A DNA stretch of 64,000 bases from Romboutsia lituseburensis DSM 797 (GTDB lineage Bacteria; Bacillota; Clostridia; Peptostreptococcales; Peptostreptococcaceae). The translations under genes and the position numbers were made by a program. The stretch's first letter is position 1; each line of letters begins with the position of its first letter. The notes under the pieces were generated by a model. That model made no database searches. It worked only from the letters and a program-made list of their open reading frames with translations, and was not told the origin of the DNA. The stretch is taken from contig NZ_FNGW01000010.1 in NCBI RefSeq assembly GCF_900103615.1, forward strand, positions 31,962 to 95,961. Direction: 5' to 3'. Positions 35,256-44,889 of the stretch are shown here, one piece after another.

Positions 35256-36608
35256 ATGGAAAATCTTATACTAGAAATAGAAGAACTACTAAGAATAATA
35301 TCAAATATAGCATGGCCAGTTTTTATACCATTTTTAATCTTAGTGGGTATTTATGTAAGTGTTCAAGTGATTTTCAATATAAGGCATCTTACAACTGAAA
35401 GAAGTAAGTTGAACTTTAAATATATAATACCTCAAACATCTGTAACATTAGGAGCAATGGTGGGGACAGGGACTATAATAGGTTTTTTAGGTGCTCTTAG
35501 CAAACTTTCAATTAGTGGGCAAATATATGTAGAAGCTGTGGCAATTTGGGCGTTAATTGGATCGATTGTATTGATACCAATTTCATACTGTGAGACTTTG
35601 ATTGCAAAGATTGTAAATTTGTCTCCTAGAGAGTATATAGGCAAATTTATATCAAAGAATGCAGGAGAAATGTATGTACTTTCATTGATATTTCTTTATG
35701 TTTTTGCAATAGGAGGTGTTCAATTCACAGGAATAGATGCAATAATGATTACAGCCCTTGATAAAGTAAGCAATATAGAATTGTCACCAATCCAAAGGTA
35801 TATATATATAGTTATTCCAATTATAGGAATAGTATCTATCGTTATATTTAATAAAAGAGAAAAAATATTTATAAAAAGTATGATAGGTATGATTCTAGTT
35901 GCGATAGCATTTTACTTTGTATTCTTTGGATTGTTTACATTAAAAACAGCTCATTATATTCCAACATTCATAGAAAGAATGATTGTTGGTTTTAAAAATC
36001 CAACATCAATACTATTTGGAATACCATTAGGCCTTATATTTGGTATGCAAAGAGTCATACAAATAGCTGAGCCTGGATTAGGAACATTAGCTATGGCTGC
36101 ATCAAAATCAGAGGCTAGCCCTAGAGTAGCAGGTTTTATATCTTTAACATTAACTATGACATTGGTAGTAGTATCTATTATAGTAACGTCATATATAGCA
36201 TCATATGGTATGAATGAAGGAACAATAAGTTTGTCGGCTAAAGGTGTATATAAATTAGTATCTTATTTTGAAACGGTTATAAGCGTAACTGGAAATTTTG
36301 GATTTATGATATTATTTATATTTATAGTATTGTCAGGAATGACAACCTTATTAGGTGGGTATTTTCTTTTAAATAATATACTTGATAATAGCAAATACAA
36401 GAATAATATCATTTATATAATTCTTGTGTTCATGGGTTCAGTATTAGCTATATTTAAATTTGATATGATATTTAATATTTTAGATTTATTACTTCTTATT
36501 TCTATAGGATTAAATATAAGCGCATTGGCAATGTTTGCAGAGTTTGAATGGAGTAAATATAAAATAAGGGACTACGACTTCAAAATATCAAATAATAAGG
36601 TATCGTAA
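35256..36608 (+). CDS. AGCS-like amino acid:cation symporter, paralogue 2
   Basis: A 450-residue paralogue of the 31930 symporter with the same architecture: LGAMVGTGTIIGFLGALSK near residue 64 and GLGTLAMAASKSEASPR near residue 273. The two genes frame the amidohydrolase, but each has its own leader and this one follows a terminator, so it is a separate transcript. RBS AAAGGAG. The tandem arrangement probably arose by duplication, followed by divergence, perhaps for substrate and product. Confidence 0.85.
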   Translation: MENLILEIEELLRIISNIAWPVFIPFLILVGIYVSVQVIFNIRHLTTERSKLNFKYIIPQTSVTLGAMVGTGTIIGFLGALSKLSISGQIYVEAVAIWALIGSIVLIPISYCETLIAKIVNLSPREYIGKFISKNAGEMYVLSLIFLYVFAIGGVQFTGIDAIMITALDKVSNIELSPIQRYIYIVIPIIGIVSIVIFNKREKIFIKSMIGMILVAIAFYFVFFGLFTLKTAHYIPTFIERMIVGFKNPTSILFGIPLGLIFGMQRVIQIAEPGLGTLAMAASKSEASPRVAGFISLTLTMTLVVVSIIVTSYIASYGMNEGTISLSAKGVYKLVSYFETVISVTGNFGFMILFIFIVLSGMTTLLGGYFLLNNILDNSKYKNNIIYIILVFMGSVLAIFKFDMIFNILDLLLLISIGLNISALAMFAEFEWSKYKIRDYDFKISNNKVS

Positions 36609-36635
36609 TAAAATTGATATAATGTAAAAATGAGT

Positions 36636-36682
36636 AAAGTATCTAATTGTAATAGTAACTATTAATTTTAGATACTTTTTTT
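36636..36682 (+). terminator. Rho-independent terminator
   Basis: Arms AAAGTATCTAA / TTAGATACTTT with seven T. Confidence 0.82.
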
Positions 36683-36887
36683 ATTAAAAATATATTTGGC
36701 CTAAAAATTCTGTAAGTATTTATAAACTTTTGTTTTTTTATATAAATTAAGGTGTATAATACTTAAATAGTGATGAAAAAAGAATATAATTAGTGTTATA
36801 ATTAAATCTTACTATAAAAATTAAGTTAAGTTATTCTTTTAAATAGTTAGGATATAATAAATAACAATAGATTAAGCAGGTGATAAA

Positions 36888-38879
36888 ATGGAAAATAAGT
36901 TTTTACCAATATGTAAACAAGATATGATAGATAGAGGATGGGAAGAACTAGATTTCGTCTTAGTAACAGGAGACGCATATGTTGACCATCATAGTTTTGG
37001 AACTGCTATAATATCAAGAGTTTTAGAAAACGCAGGATATAAGGTGGGAATAATAGCACAACCTGACTGGAAAAGTACAGATGACTTTATGAAGCTAGGA
37101 AGACCTAGATTAGGATTTTTAGTTAATGGTGGAAATATGGACTCTATGGTCAACCATTATTCGGTAAGTAAGAAGCATAGAGAAAAAGATATGTATTCTC
37201 CAGGTGGGAAAATGGGTCTTAGACCTGATAGAGCAACAATAGTATATTGTAATAAGATAAGAGAAGCATATAAAAATGTACCAGTAATAATAGGTGGTAT
37301 AGAAGCTAGTTTAAGAAGATTTGCACATTATGATTATTGGAGTGATAAAGTAAGAAAATCTATGCTGATAGATAGTGGTGCAGATATGTTAGTATATGGT
37401 ATGAGTGAAAAGCAAATTGTAGAAGTTGCAAATGCTCTAAATGATGGATTTGATCCTAAATATATAAGACATATAAATGGAACATGCTATGTAGCGGATA
37501 CTTTAGATGAAATATACGATGATTATGTTTTAATACCATCATATAAAGAAGTTTGTGATGATAAAGTTAAATATGCAAAAGCTTTTAAAGTACAATATGA
37601 TGAGCAAGATCCATTTAGAGGTAAAGCCATCGTTCAAAAGCATGCAGATAAATATGTGGTTCAAAATAAGCCAGAAACGCCTTTAACTAGAGCACAATTA
37701 GATGAAGTATATAATCTTCCTTATCAAAAGACATATCACCCAACATATAAAAAAGATGGTGGTATACCAGCAATAGAAGAAGTTAAATTTAGTATTGTTA
37801 GTTCTAGAGGATGTTTTGGAAGTTGTTCTTTCTGTGCAATAACATTCCATCAAGGAAGAGCTGTTCAAAGTAGAAGTCAAAACTCTATAATAGAGGAAGC
37901 TAAGTATATAACTACTCTACCTGATTTTAAGGGATATATACATGATGTTGGAGGACCAACAGCAAACTTTAGAAAAGCAGCATGTAAAAAACAAATAACA
38001 GAAGGTTTAGGAGCTTGTAAAAACAAACAATGTTTACATCCAGAACCATGTAAAAATTTAGATGTAGATCATAGTGAATATTTACAATTACTAAGAAAAT
38101 TAAGAAAGCTTCCTGATATAAAGAAAGTATTTGTACGTTCAGGACTTAGATATGATTATATAATGGCAGATAAGGATAATAAATTCCTTAGAGAGCTAAT
38201 AGAGCACCATGTAAGTGGTCAACTAAAAGTTGCACCAGAACATGTGGCTGAAGAAGTTTTACAATATATGCAAAAACCAGCAGGAAACACATATGATAAG
38301 TTTAGACAAAAATTCTTTGCTATAAATGAACAATTAGGAAAGCAACAATATATAATTCCTTATTTAATGTCATCTCATCCAGGTTCTACATTAAATAGTG
38401 CAATAGAATTAGCTGAATATTTAAGAGATACAAATTATCAGCCAGAACAAGTACAGGATTTCTATCCTACTCCAGGAACATTATCTACAACAATGTTCTA
38501 TACAGGATTAGACCCTCTTACAATGAAACCTGTATATGTTCCAAAGTCAAAGCATGAAAAAGCTATGCAAAGAGCATTACTTCAATATAAAGCACCTAGA
38601 AATTATGACTTAGTACATGCTGCACTTGTTGAAGCAGGTAGAGAAGATTTAATAGGTCTTGGCCATAGATGCTTAATAAAACCTAAAGATGTTAGACCTT
38701 ACGCAAATAGAGTATCTTCAGGAAAGAAAAAGAATAACAACTCAAAAGGAAATGATTCGAGAAGTAATTCTTCAGGACGTAAAACAGGTAATAGAAGTAA
38801 TAATACCAATAAGGATAAAAGTACTTTTAAACCAAAAAGTAATAAAAATGCTAAGCCTATAAAAAAGAAAAAAAGATAA
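36888..38879 (+). CDS. YgiQ family radical SAM protein
   Basis: A 663-residue protein of the UPF0313/YgiQ family. N-terminal domain [18 protein letters not shown], then the radical SAM core with [11 protein letters not shown] (CxxxCxxC) near residue 310 that binds the 4Fe-4S cluster and S-adenosylmethionine. A second Cys set ([14 protein letters not shown], near residue 380) is a family feature. The last 60 residues are a Lys/Ser/Asn-rich low-complexity tail, likely to bind nucleic acid. Substrate and product are unknown. RBS AGGTGAT. Monocistronic. Confidence 0.92.
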   Translation: MENKFLPICKQDMIDRGWEELDFVLVTGDAYVDHHSFGTAIISRVLENAGYKVGIIAQPDWKSTDDFMKLGRPRLGFLVNGGNMDSMVNHYSVSKKHREKDMYSPGGKMGLRPDRATIVYCNKIREAYKNVPVIIGGIEASLRRFAHYDYWSDKVRKSMLIDSGADMLVYGMSEKQIVEVANALNDGFDPKYIRHINGTCYVADTLDEIYDDYVLIPSYKEVCDDKVKYAKAFKVQYDEQDPFRGKAIVQKHADKYVVQNKPETPLTRAQLDEVYNLPYQKTYHPTYKKDGGIPAIEEVKFSIVSSRGCFGSCSFCAITFHQGRAVQSRSQNSIIEEAKYITTLPDFKGYIHDVGGPTANFRKAACKKQITEGLGACKNKQCLHPEPCKNLDVDHSEYLQLLRKLRKLPDIKKVFVRSGLRYDYIMADKDNKFLRELIEHHVSGQLKVAPEHVAEEVLQYMQKPAGNTYDKFRQKFFAINEQLGKQQYIIPYLMSSHPGSTLNSAIELAEYLRDTNYQPEQVQDFYPTPGTLSTTMFYTGLDPLTMKPVYVPKSKHEKAMQRALLQYKAPRNYDLVHAALVEAGREDLIGLGHRCLIKPKDVRPYANRVSSGKKKNNNSKGNDSRSNSSGRKTGNRSNNTNKDKSTFKPKSNKNAKPIKKKKR

Positions 38880-38889
38880 TTTAAAATAA

Positions 38890-38933
38890 TAAATAGCAAA
38901 CAATATCAAGCTGATGTTGTTTGCTATTTTTAA
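38890..38933 (+). terminator. Rho-independent terminator after ygiQ
   Basis: Arms AAATAGCAAACAATATCA / TGATGTTGTTTGCTATTT with one wobble. Confidence 0.87.
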
Positions 38934-38954
38934 TTACCATATAGTCGACCATTA

Positions 38955-38983
38955 TTGACATTTTTCGTCTTAAGATTTATACT
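38955..38983 (+). promoter_or_regulatory. Consensus promoter of the ECF operon
   Basis: TTGACA 38955-38960, 17-base spacer, TATACT 38978-38983. The leader is only about 54 bases and I recognise no riboswitch in it. Confidence 0.75.
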
Positions 38984-39043
38984 AAAATTTGTGCATAAAT
39001 TAAAAAAATGTAATCTATACATCTAAAATAGAGAGGTGTAAAT

Positions 39044-39601
39044 ATGAATAATAATAAACTTTCAATAAAAACAATAGTTGCAATAGGAATAGGATCTGCT
39101 GTATTTATGATATTAGGTAGATTTGGCTCTATACCTAGTGGTATACCAAATACTAATATAGAAACAGCATATGCATACTTAGCATTAATGGCTATACTAT
39201 ATGGCCCTTGCGCTGGATTTTTAATTGGACTTATTGGTCATGGATTAAAAGATTTGGTATTTTATGGTATGCCGTGGTTTAGCTGGGTTATATCATCTGC
39301 TATAGTAGGCTTAATTATAGGATTGGTATATAAAAAAATTAAAGTCAATGATGGTGAGTTTGCTTTAAAAGAAATTATAATTTTTAATATAACTCAAATA
39401 ATTGCTAATGTAATAGCATGGTTTGGAGTTGCACCAACATTGGATATTGTGATATATGCAGAACCAGCAAATAAAGTATATTTGCAAGGTGCAATAGGTG
39501 GAATTTCGAATATGATAACAATTGGAATTTTAGGAACTTTAATTTTATTAACATATTCTAAAACTAAAATGAAGAGCGGAAGCTTAAGAATAGAAGAGTA
39601 A
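39044..39601 (+). CDS. ECF transporter S component (COG4720 / UPF0397 type)
   Basis: A 185-residue membrane protein with five to six helices, the substrate-binding subunit of an energy-coupling-factor vitamin importer. [21 protein letters not shown] near the start and [18 protein letters not shown] near residue 62 are typical of the COG4720 group; its ligand is not settled, and riboflavin is only the label often attached. It is the first gene of a three-gene operon S-A-T, so it is a dedicated (group I) system. RBS AGAGAGGTG. Confidence 0.87.
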   Translation: MNNNKLSIKTIVAIGIGSAVFMILGRFGSIPSGIPNTNIETAYAYLALMAILYGPCAGFLIGLIGHGLKDLVFYGMPWFSWVISSAIVGLIIGLVYKKIKVNDGEFALKEIIIFNITQIIANVIAWFGVAPTLDIVIYAEPANKVYLQGAIGGISNMITIGILGTLILLTYSKTKMKSGSLRIEE

Positions 39602-39640
39602 TTTAAAATGTGTATATTTAATATATGAAAGGAGGGTTTT

Positions 39641-41341
39641 ATGAGAAAAAAGATAATAGAATTCAAAAATTTTAATTTTAAATATAGAGTTCAAGCAGAA
39701 CCAACATTAAAAGATATAAACTTAACTATCTATGAAGGAGAAAAAGTTCTTATAGTTGGTCCATCTGGATCAGGTAAAAGCACCTTAGCTCATTGTTTAA
39801 ATGGATTAGTTCCATTTTATTATAGAGGAGATATGAGTGGAGAATTAAAAATTAATGAACAAGATATAAGAACAAAAAATATATTTGAATTATCTAAAAT
39901 AGTAGGAACTGTATTACAGGATCCAGATAGTCAATTTATAGGTCTTACAGTAGGTGAAGATATAGCCTTTAAACTTGAAAATTATTGTGTTGAACAAAAA
40001 AAAATGAAAGAAAAGGTTGAAAAATCAGCTAGATTAGTAGATATAGATGAAGAATTACAATCATCACCGTATAGATTGTCTGGAGGTCAAAAGCAAAGAG
40101 TAACTTTAGCTGGAGTTACAGTTGATGACGTTAAGGTTTTATTATTTGATGAGCCACTAGCAAGTTTAGATCCTGCAACAGGAAAAGGAGCTATGGAGCT
40201 TATAGATAATATACAAAAACAAGATAATAAAACAGTAGTAATAATAGAGCATAGATTAGAAGATGTACTTCATTGTGATGTTGATAGAATCGTTGTAATG
40301 GACAATGGATGTATTATTTGTGATACTACACCCGATGAACTTTTATCAAGTAATAAATTAGGAGTTGTAGGTGTTAGAGAACCTTTATATATAACAGCAT
40401 TAAGATATGCTGGATGTGATATAAATCCTGAAATGTCTCCAAAAAGTGTAAAAACTTTAAATATAGAGAACTGCAAATCTAAAGTAAAAGAGTGGTTTGA
40501 AATCACGACAATATCTGAAAAGCAAAAAAAATGCGATACAATACTAGAATTACAAGATGTCAGTTTCTCATATTCACAAGAAAAGCAAATACTAAAGGAT
40601 GTATCATTTAAAATTAATAAAGGTGATATGGTGAGTATTGTTGGAAGGAATGGTGCAGGAAAATCTACTGTATCTAAATTAATTTGTGGTTTTTATAAAC
40701 CAACTAGTGGAAAAATATTATTTGATGGAAAAGATATAGAAACTGAATCTATAAAATCTCGTTCAGAAAAGATAGGATTTGTTATGCAAAATCCGAATCA
40801 AATGATATCTAAAACTAAGGTTTTTGATGAAGTCGCGTTTGGATTAAAAATAAGAGGCGTAGATGAAAATCAAATAACAGAAAGAGTTCATAATGTTTTA
40901 AAAACTTGTGGATTATATGGTCATAGAAATTGGCCAATATCAGCACTAAGTTTTGGTCAAAAGAAAAGAGTAACTATAGCGGCTATCTTAGTACTAAATC
41001 CAGAAGTAATAATACTAGATGAACCAACAGCTGGACAAGATTTTAAACATTACACTGAAATAATGGAATTTTTAATAGATTTAAATAAAAAAGGTGTAAC
41101 AGTTATAATGGTAACTCATGATATGCATCTTATGCTAGAGTATACTAATAATGTAATTGTTTTATCAAATGGAGAAAAAATAGCAGATGATAGTGCTACA
41201 AATATTTTAACTAATAATGAAATAATACAAAAAGCTAATTTAAAAGAAACTTCACTTCATGAATTAGCTAAAAAATGTAATATAGATAATAGCATTGAAT
41301 TTGTAAATAAATTTATAGATTATGATAGGAGGGTAAGATAA
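39641..41341 (+). CDS. ECF transporter ATPase, two ABC domains fused
   Basis: A 566-residue protein with two complete ABC cassettes in tandem, equivalent to EcfA1 plus EcfA2. First: Walker A GPSGSGKST near residue 46, signature LSGGQKQR near residue 146, Walker B VLLFDEP. Second: GRNGAGKST near residue 337, signature LSFGQKKR near residue 437, Walker B VIILDEP. The linker spans about residues 240-300. ATP hydrolysis drives vitamin uptake through the S and T subunits. RBS AAAGGAGG, 39 bases after the S gene and two bases before ecfT. Confidence 0.93.
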   Translation: MRKKIIEFKNFNFKYRVQAEPTLKDINLTIYEGEKVLIVGPSGSGKSTLAHCLNGLVPFYYRGDMSGELKINEQDIRTKNIFELSKIVGTVLQDPDSQFIGLTVGEDIAFKLENYCVEQKKMKEKVEKSARLVDIDEELQSSPYRLSGGQKQRVTLAGVTVDDVKVLLFDEPLASLDPATGKGAMELIDNIQKQDNKTVVIIEHRLEDVLHCDVDRIVVMDNGCIICDTTPDELLSSNKLGVVGVREPLYITALRYAGCDINPEMSPKSVKTLNIENCKSKVKEWFEITTISEKQKKCDTILELQDVSFSYSQEKQILKDVSFKINKGDMVSIVGRNGAGKSTVSKLICGFYKPTSGKILFDGKDIETESIKSRSEKIGFVMQNPNQMISKTKVFDEVAFGLKIRGVDENQITERVHNVLKTCGLYGHRNWPISALSFGQKKRVTIAAILVLNPEVIILDEPTAGQDFKHYTEIMEFLIDLNKKGVTVIMVTHDMHLMLEYTNNVIVLSNGEKIADDSATNILTNNEIIQKANLKETSLHELAKKCNIDNSIEFVNKFIDYDRRVR

Positions 41342-41343
41342 AT

Positions 41344-42174
41344 ATGAATGCAGAAATGTTATCATATATAAAAAAAGACTCACCTATTCATAAGTTAACA
41401 GGAGCTACTAAGTTAATTTGTTTCTTACTTTGGACAATAACAGCAATGATAACATATGATACAAGAGTTTTAGTAGGTCTATTTATAATAGGTATTATAG
41501 TGTTTAAATTATCTAAAATAGAATTTAAAGAAATTTCATTTGTACTTTATTTTATTCTATTTTTCTTATTTTTAAATACATTATTGATATTTTTATTTGC
41601 ACCTTATCAAGGAGTAGATATATATGGAACTAGACATGATTTAGTTCACCTTATAGGACCTTATACTTTAACTAAGGAACAGTTATTTTATGAACTAAAT
41701 GTAGTACTAAAATACTTTGCAACAATACCAATGGCATTACTGTTTATACTTACAACAGATCCAAGTGAGTTTGCTGCATCTCTAAATAAACTTGGTGTAA
41801 GTTATAAGGCTGCATATACAGTATCTATAGCGCTTAGATATATACCAGATGTACAAAGAGATTATAAAGATATAGCATTTGCTCAACAAGCAAGAGGTAT
41901 AGATTTATCAAAAAATGAAAAACTAATTAAAAGAATTAAGAATTCAGCAGCAATACTTATGCCTTTAATATTCTCAAGTTTAGAGAGAATTGATAAAATA
42001 AGTCTAGCTATGGAGTTAAGAGCTTTTGGAAATAATAAAAAGCGTACATGGTTTAATATAAGAAGATTTGAAAAACAAGATTATTTAGCAATAACAATAT
42101 TAATACTATTGCTATTCGTAGCGGTAGCAATGGTAAAAATAAATGGATCAAGATTCTATAATCCATTTATATAA
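41344..42174 (+). CDS. ecfT: ECF transporter transmembrane component EcfT
   Basis: A 276-residue membrane protein with five to six helices. AQQARGIDL near residue 180 is the first coupling-helix Ala-Arg-Gly motif; the second is the variant LRAFG near residue 226. These motifs contact the two ATPase domains. The gene starts two bases after the ATPase stop with GGAGGG inside the upstream gene, so it is translationally coupled. It ends in a strong terminator. Confidence 0.93.
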   Translation: MNAEMLSYIKKDSPIHKLTGATKLICFLLWTITAMITYDTRVLVGLFIIGIIVFKLSKIEFKEISFVLYFILFFLFLNTLLIFLFAPYQGVDIYGTRHDLVHLIGPYTLTKEQLFYELNVVLKYFATIPMALLFILTTDPSEFAASLNKLGVSYKAAYTVSIALRYIPDVQRDYKDIAFAQQARGIDLSKNEKLIKRIKNSAAILMPLIFSSLERIDKISLAMELRAFGNNKKRTWFNIRRFEKQDYLAITILILLLFVAVAMVKINGSRFYNPFI

Positions 42175-42212
42175 TTAAAACGCCAGATATATACTATTTA
42201 AAATTCATATAC

Positions 42213-42249
42213 AAAGAAGCTATTTCAATTTTGAAATAGCTTCTTTTTT
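42213..42249 (+). terminator. Rho-independent terminator after the ECF operon
   Basis: Arms AAAGAAGCTATTTCAA / TTGAAATAGCTTCTTT, six T. Confidence 0.9.
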
Positions 42250-42405
42250 GTTTTTATAGCTAAATTCATACAATAAATACTTTTAGGATTCATATATTTA
42301 TAATTAGAGGCTTGCTAATAAATAAAAATATAAATAAAAAGAAGGAAAATTCACTAAATTTAAAGAAATTATTAGATTATAGTAATTTAGAGGGGGAATA
42401 AAAAT

Positions 42406-43404
42406 ATGAAAAAGTTTATACCGACTATTCTATCTATAGTTTTAGGGACTATGATTTTTACAGGTTGTACTAATGTAGAAAAAGTATCAACAGAAAATAA
42501 GAATACAGTAGTAGCTAAAGATGTTAATATTATTACATCAGACGGATTACCTACTATAGCGATATCGAAATTAGCTAAAGAAAAAACAATTATAAAAGAA
42601 GGTTATAATATAAATTATTCAATAGAAAAAACACCAGAGACACTATCAACATCTATAATGAAAGAAGAAGCCGATATAGCTATAGTTCCATCAAATATGG
42701 CTGCTATAGCTTATAACAAAACATCTAATTATCAAATTGCAGGAACAGTAGGATGTGGATCATTTTACCTTGTTTCTACAGAAAATATAAATGATTTTGA
42801 TGAATTAGTAGGTAAAGATGTTTGGAATACAGGAAAAGGCCTTACACCTGATTTAACAGTAAAGAGTATACTTAAAGATAAAGGCATAAGTGAAGAAAGT
42901 ATTGATTTTAATTATGTAAATACGACAAACGAACTAGTTCCTTTATTGGCAACAGGGAAAGCAACTACAGGATTTGTGCCAGAGCCAGCACTAACAACAT
43001 TGATTGAAAAAAATCCAAAAATAAAAATAATAAAAGGCTTAAATGATACTTGGAAGGAAATCAATAAATCGGAAAATGGATATCCTCAATCCACAATAAT
43101 AGTAAAATCAAGTTTTGTCAAAGAAAATGAAGAGTTTATAAATGCATTTTTAGGTCAAGTATCAAATAGTATTGATTGGGCAAATAAAAATGGAGAAAAG
43201 GCAGGAGAATATGCTAAGGAAATTGGAGCATCAATTCAACCAGATACAATAACTAAGTCATTAGAAAGATCTAATTTAAAATTTATAAAAATACATAATT
43301 CACAACAAGACTATAAAGATTATTATAGTAAGTTAATGAATTTTGATGAAAAGTCTTTAGGAGGAAAGATACCTGATGAAGGCATTTACTTTACTGAAAA
43401 ATAA
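42406..43404 (+). CDS. ABC substrate-binding lipoprotein (SsuA / NMT1 type)
   Basis: A 332-residue lipoprotein: signal peptide MKKFIPTILSIVLGTMIF with lipobox FTGC (Cys 21). The mature protein is a type II binding fold of the sulfonate/nitrate/thiamine-precursor group (ITSDGLPTIAISKLAKE, KEEADIAIVPSNMAAIAYN, GKDVWNTGKG). No TPP riboswitch is seen upstream, which speaks against thiamine precursors, but the substrate is open. RBS AGAGGGGG. It overlaps the permease gene by 29 bases. Confidence 0.9.
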   Translation: MKKFIPTILSIVLGTMIFTGCTNVEKVSTENKNTVVAKDVNIITSDGLPTIAISKLAKEKTIIKEGYNINYSIEKTPETLSTSIMKEEADIAIVPSNMAAIAYNKTSNYQIAGTVGCGSFYLVSTENINDFDELVGKDVWNTGKGLTPDLTVKSILKDKGISEESIDFNYVNTTNELVPLLATGKATTGFVPEPALTTLIEKNPKIKIIKGLNDTWKEINKSENGYPQSTIIVKSSFVKENEEFINAFLGQVSNSIDWANKNGEKAGEYAKEIGASIQPDTITKSLERSNLKFIKIHNSQQDYKDYYSKLMNFDEKSLGGKIPDEGIYFTEK

Positions 43405-44149
43405 ATTAGGCAAAAATATTGTAGAGGTAGTACTTTCATGTACTATCCTCTTATTTTTATGGGAATGTATTGCTTTATTTATAAATAATGAAATTTATAT
43501 ACCAACACTAGGCCAGGTTTTTAAATCCTTAAATAATTTAATATTAGAAACTGGATTTTTTATAAACATATTCATGACTATAAAAAGAACTATAGTTAGT
43601 ATTTTAATTTCTTTATTTATAGCTATGCTTATAGGTGTTTCAGGATATATAAGCAGAGTTATTAGAAATTTTTTTAGGCCTATAAATATGATTATACAAT
43701 CAGTACCTATGATGATTTTGGTTGTACTTGCACTTATATGGTTTGATAAGGATAATGCTCCTTATATTGTAGGTGTATTAGTTGTATTTCCTATATTATA
43801 TGAAAATATTTTAGGAGCTTTAAGTTCAATTGATAAAACTTTATTAGAGATGTCTAATGTTTATAAATTAGATTTAAAAGATAAAATTATTAAAATTTAT
43901 TTACCGTCTATAAAGTTTAGATTAGCTACTATAATAGTATCTACTATGTCATTAGGATTAAAGGTTGTTATAGCAGGAGAAGTATATGGACAGCCAGATT
44001 ATGGAATTGGGAGTATGATACAATTAGAAAAAGTTAATTTCAATACACCTGGTATATTTGCATGGTTGATAATCGTAATTATAATATCTGGAGCACTAGA
44101 AATATTACAAAAGCTTATACTAAGGAGAACTTTTATATGGAAGAGATAA
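43376..44149 (+). CDS. ABC permease (SsuC / TauC type)
   Basis: A 257-residue inner-membrane permease with six helices. The cytosolic EAA loop is visible around NILGALSSIDKTLLEMSNVYKLD, followed by KIYLPSIKF. It starts within the 3' end of the binding-protein gene (29-base overlap) with GGAGG upstream at 43362-43366, so the two are translationally coupled. Partner of the lipoprotein and ATPase on either side. Confidence 0.9.
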   Translation: MKAFTLLKNKLGKNIVEVVLSCTILLFLWECIALFINNEIYIPTLGQVFKSLNNLILETGFFINIFMTIKRTIVSILISLFIAMLIGVSGYISRVIRNFFRPINMIIQSVPMMILVVLALIWFDKDNAPYIVGVLVVFPILYENILGALSSIDKTLLEMSNVYKLDLKDKIIKIYLPSIKFRLATIIVSTMSLGLKVVIAGEVYGQPDYGIGSMIQLEKVNFNTPGIFAWLIIVIIISGALEILQKLILRRTFIWKR

Positions 44150-44814
44150 GTTTAACTATAAAAAATATAAATAAATCCTATAATGAAAAAGTAGTATTTA
44201 AAGATTTTGAAATAACTTTATATAAAAATAAAGTAAATTGTATATTGGGCAAATCAGGTTGTGGAAAGAGTACTCTTTTAAATATACTTAGCAAAATAAT
44301 AAAAAATGATACTGAACTTTATAGTGAAATAGAAGATATGCAAATAAGTTATATATTTCAAGAAGATAGGCTTATAGACTGGATAACAATTGAAGATAAC
44401 ATTAATTTAGTACTAAAAAATAATTATAAAAAATCAGATAGAGAAAATATATGTAAAAAATACTTAAAAGAAGTAGGCATTTATGAATATAAAGAATATT
44501 ATCCTCAAATGTTGAGTGGTGGAACTAGGCAAAGAGCTAATATTGCAAGAGCATTTGTATATCCATCTCAAATAATTATAATGGATGAACCATTTAAATC
44601 TATAGATATTTCAAGCAAAAAGCAAATAATGAATATTTTTAAAACTATTATACAAAAGGAAAAAAGAACTGTAATATTTGTTACACATGACATTGAAGAA
44701 GCTATATATTTATCTGATAATATAAATATATTAGGTGAAACACCTACCGTATCAAAACTTTTTTTTAATGATAAATCAAAATTTAACAAAGAATTGATTG
44801 AAAATAGTATATAG
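44137..44814 (+). CDS. ABC ATPase (SsuB type)
   Basis: A 225-residue ATPase. Walker A GKSGCGKST near residue 36, Q-loop FQEDRL near residue 76, signature LSGGTRQR near residue 127 (a Thr variant of GGQ), Walker B IIIMDEP, H-loop VTHD. ATG 44137 follows AAGGAG; the longer frame from 44062 has no ribosome site. It overlaps the permease by 13 bases. The short C-terminus lacks a regulatory domain. Confidence 0.9.
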   Translation: MEEISLTIKNINKSYNEKVVFKDFEITLYKNKVNCILGKSGCGKSTLLNILSKIIKNDTELYSEIEDMQISYIFQEDRLIDWITIEDNINLVLKNNYKKSDRENICKKYLKEVGIYEYKEYYPQMLSGGTRQRANIARAFVYPSQIIIMDEPFKSIDISSKKQIMNIFKTIIQKEKRTVIFVTHDIEEAIYLSDNINILGETPTVSKLFFNDKSKFNKELIENSI

Positions 44815-44889
44815 ATTATATTAATTTGATAGATGAGATAAAAAATAGGCTATAATAATATTGTAAATGAATTAGAGGAGGGCTAAATT

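Noticed and set aside
38984..39043. Riboswitch (preQ1 or FMN) for the ECF S component
   Set aside because: The leader is only about 54 bases and lacks the conserved cores of these classes.
42250..42405. TPP riboswitch before the NMT1-type ABC operon
   Set aside because: No CUGAGA or related core is present.
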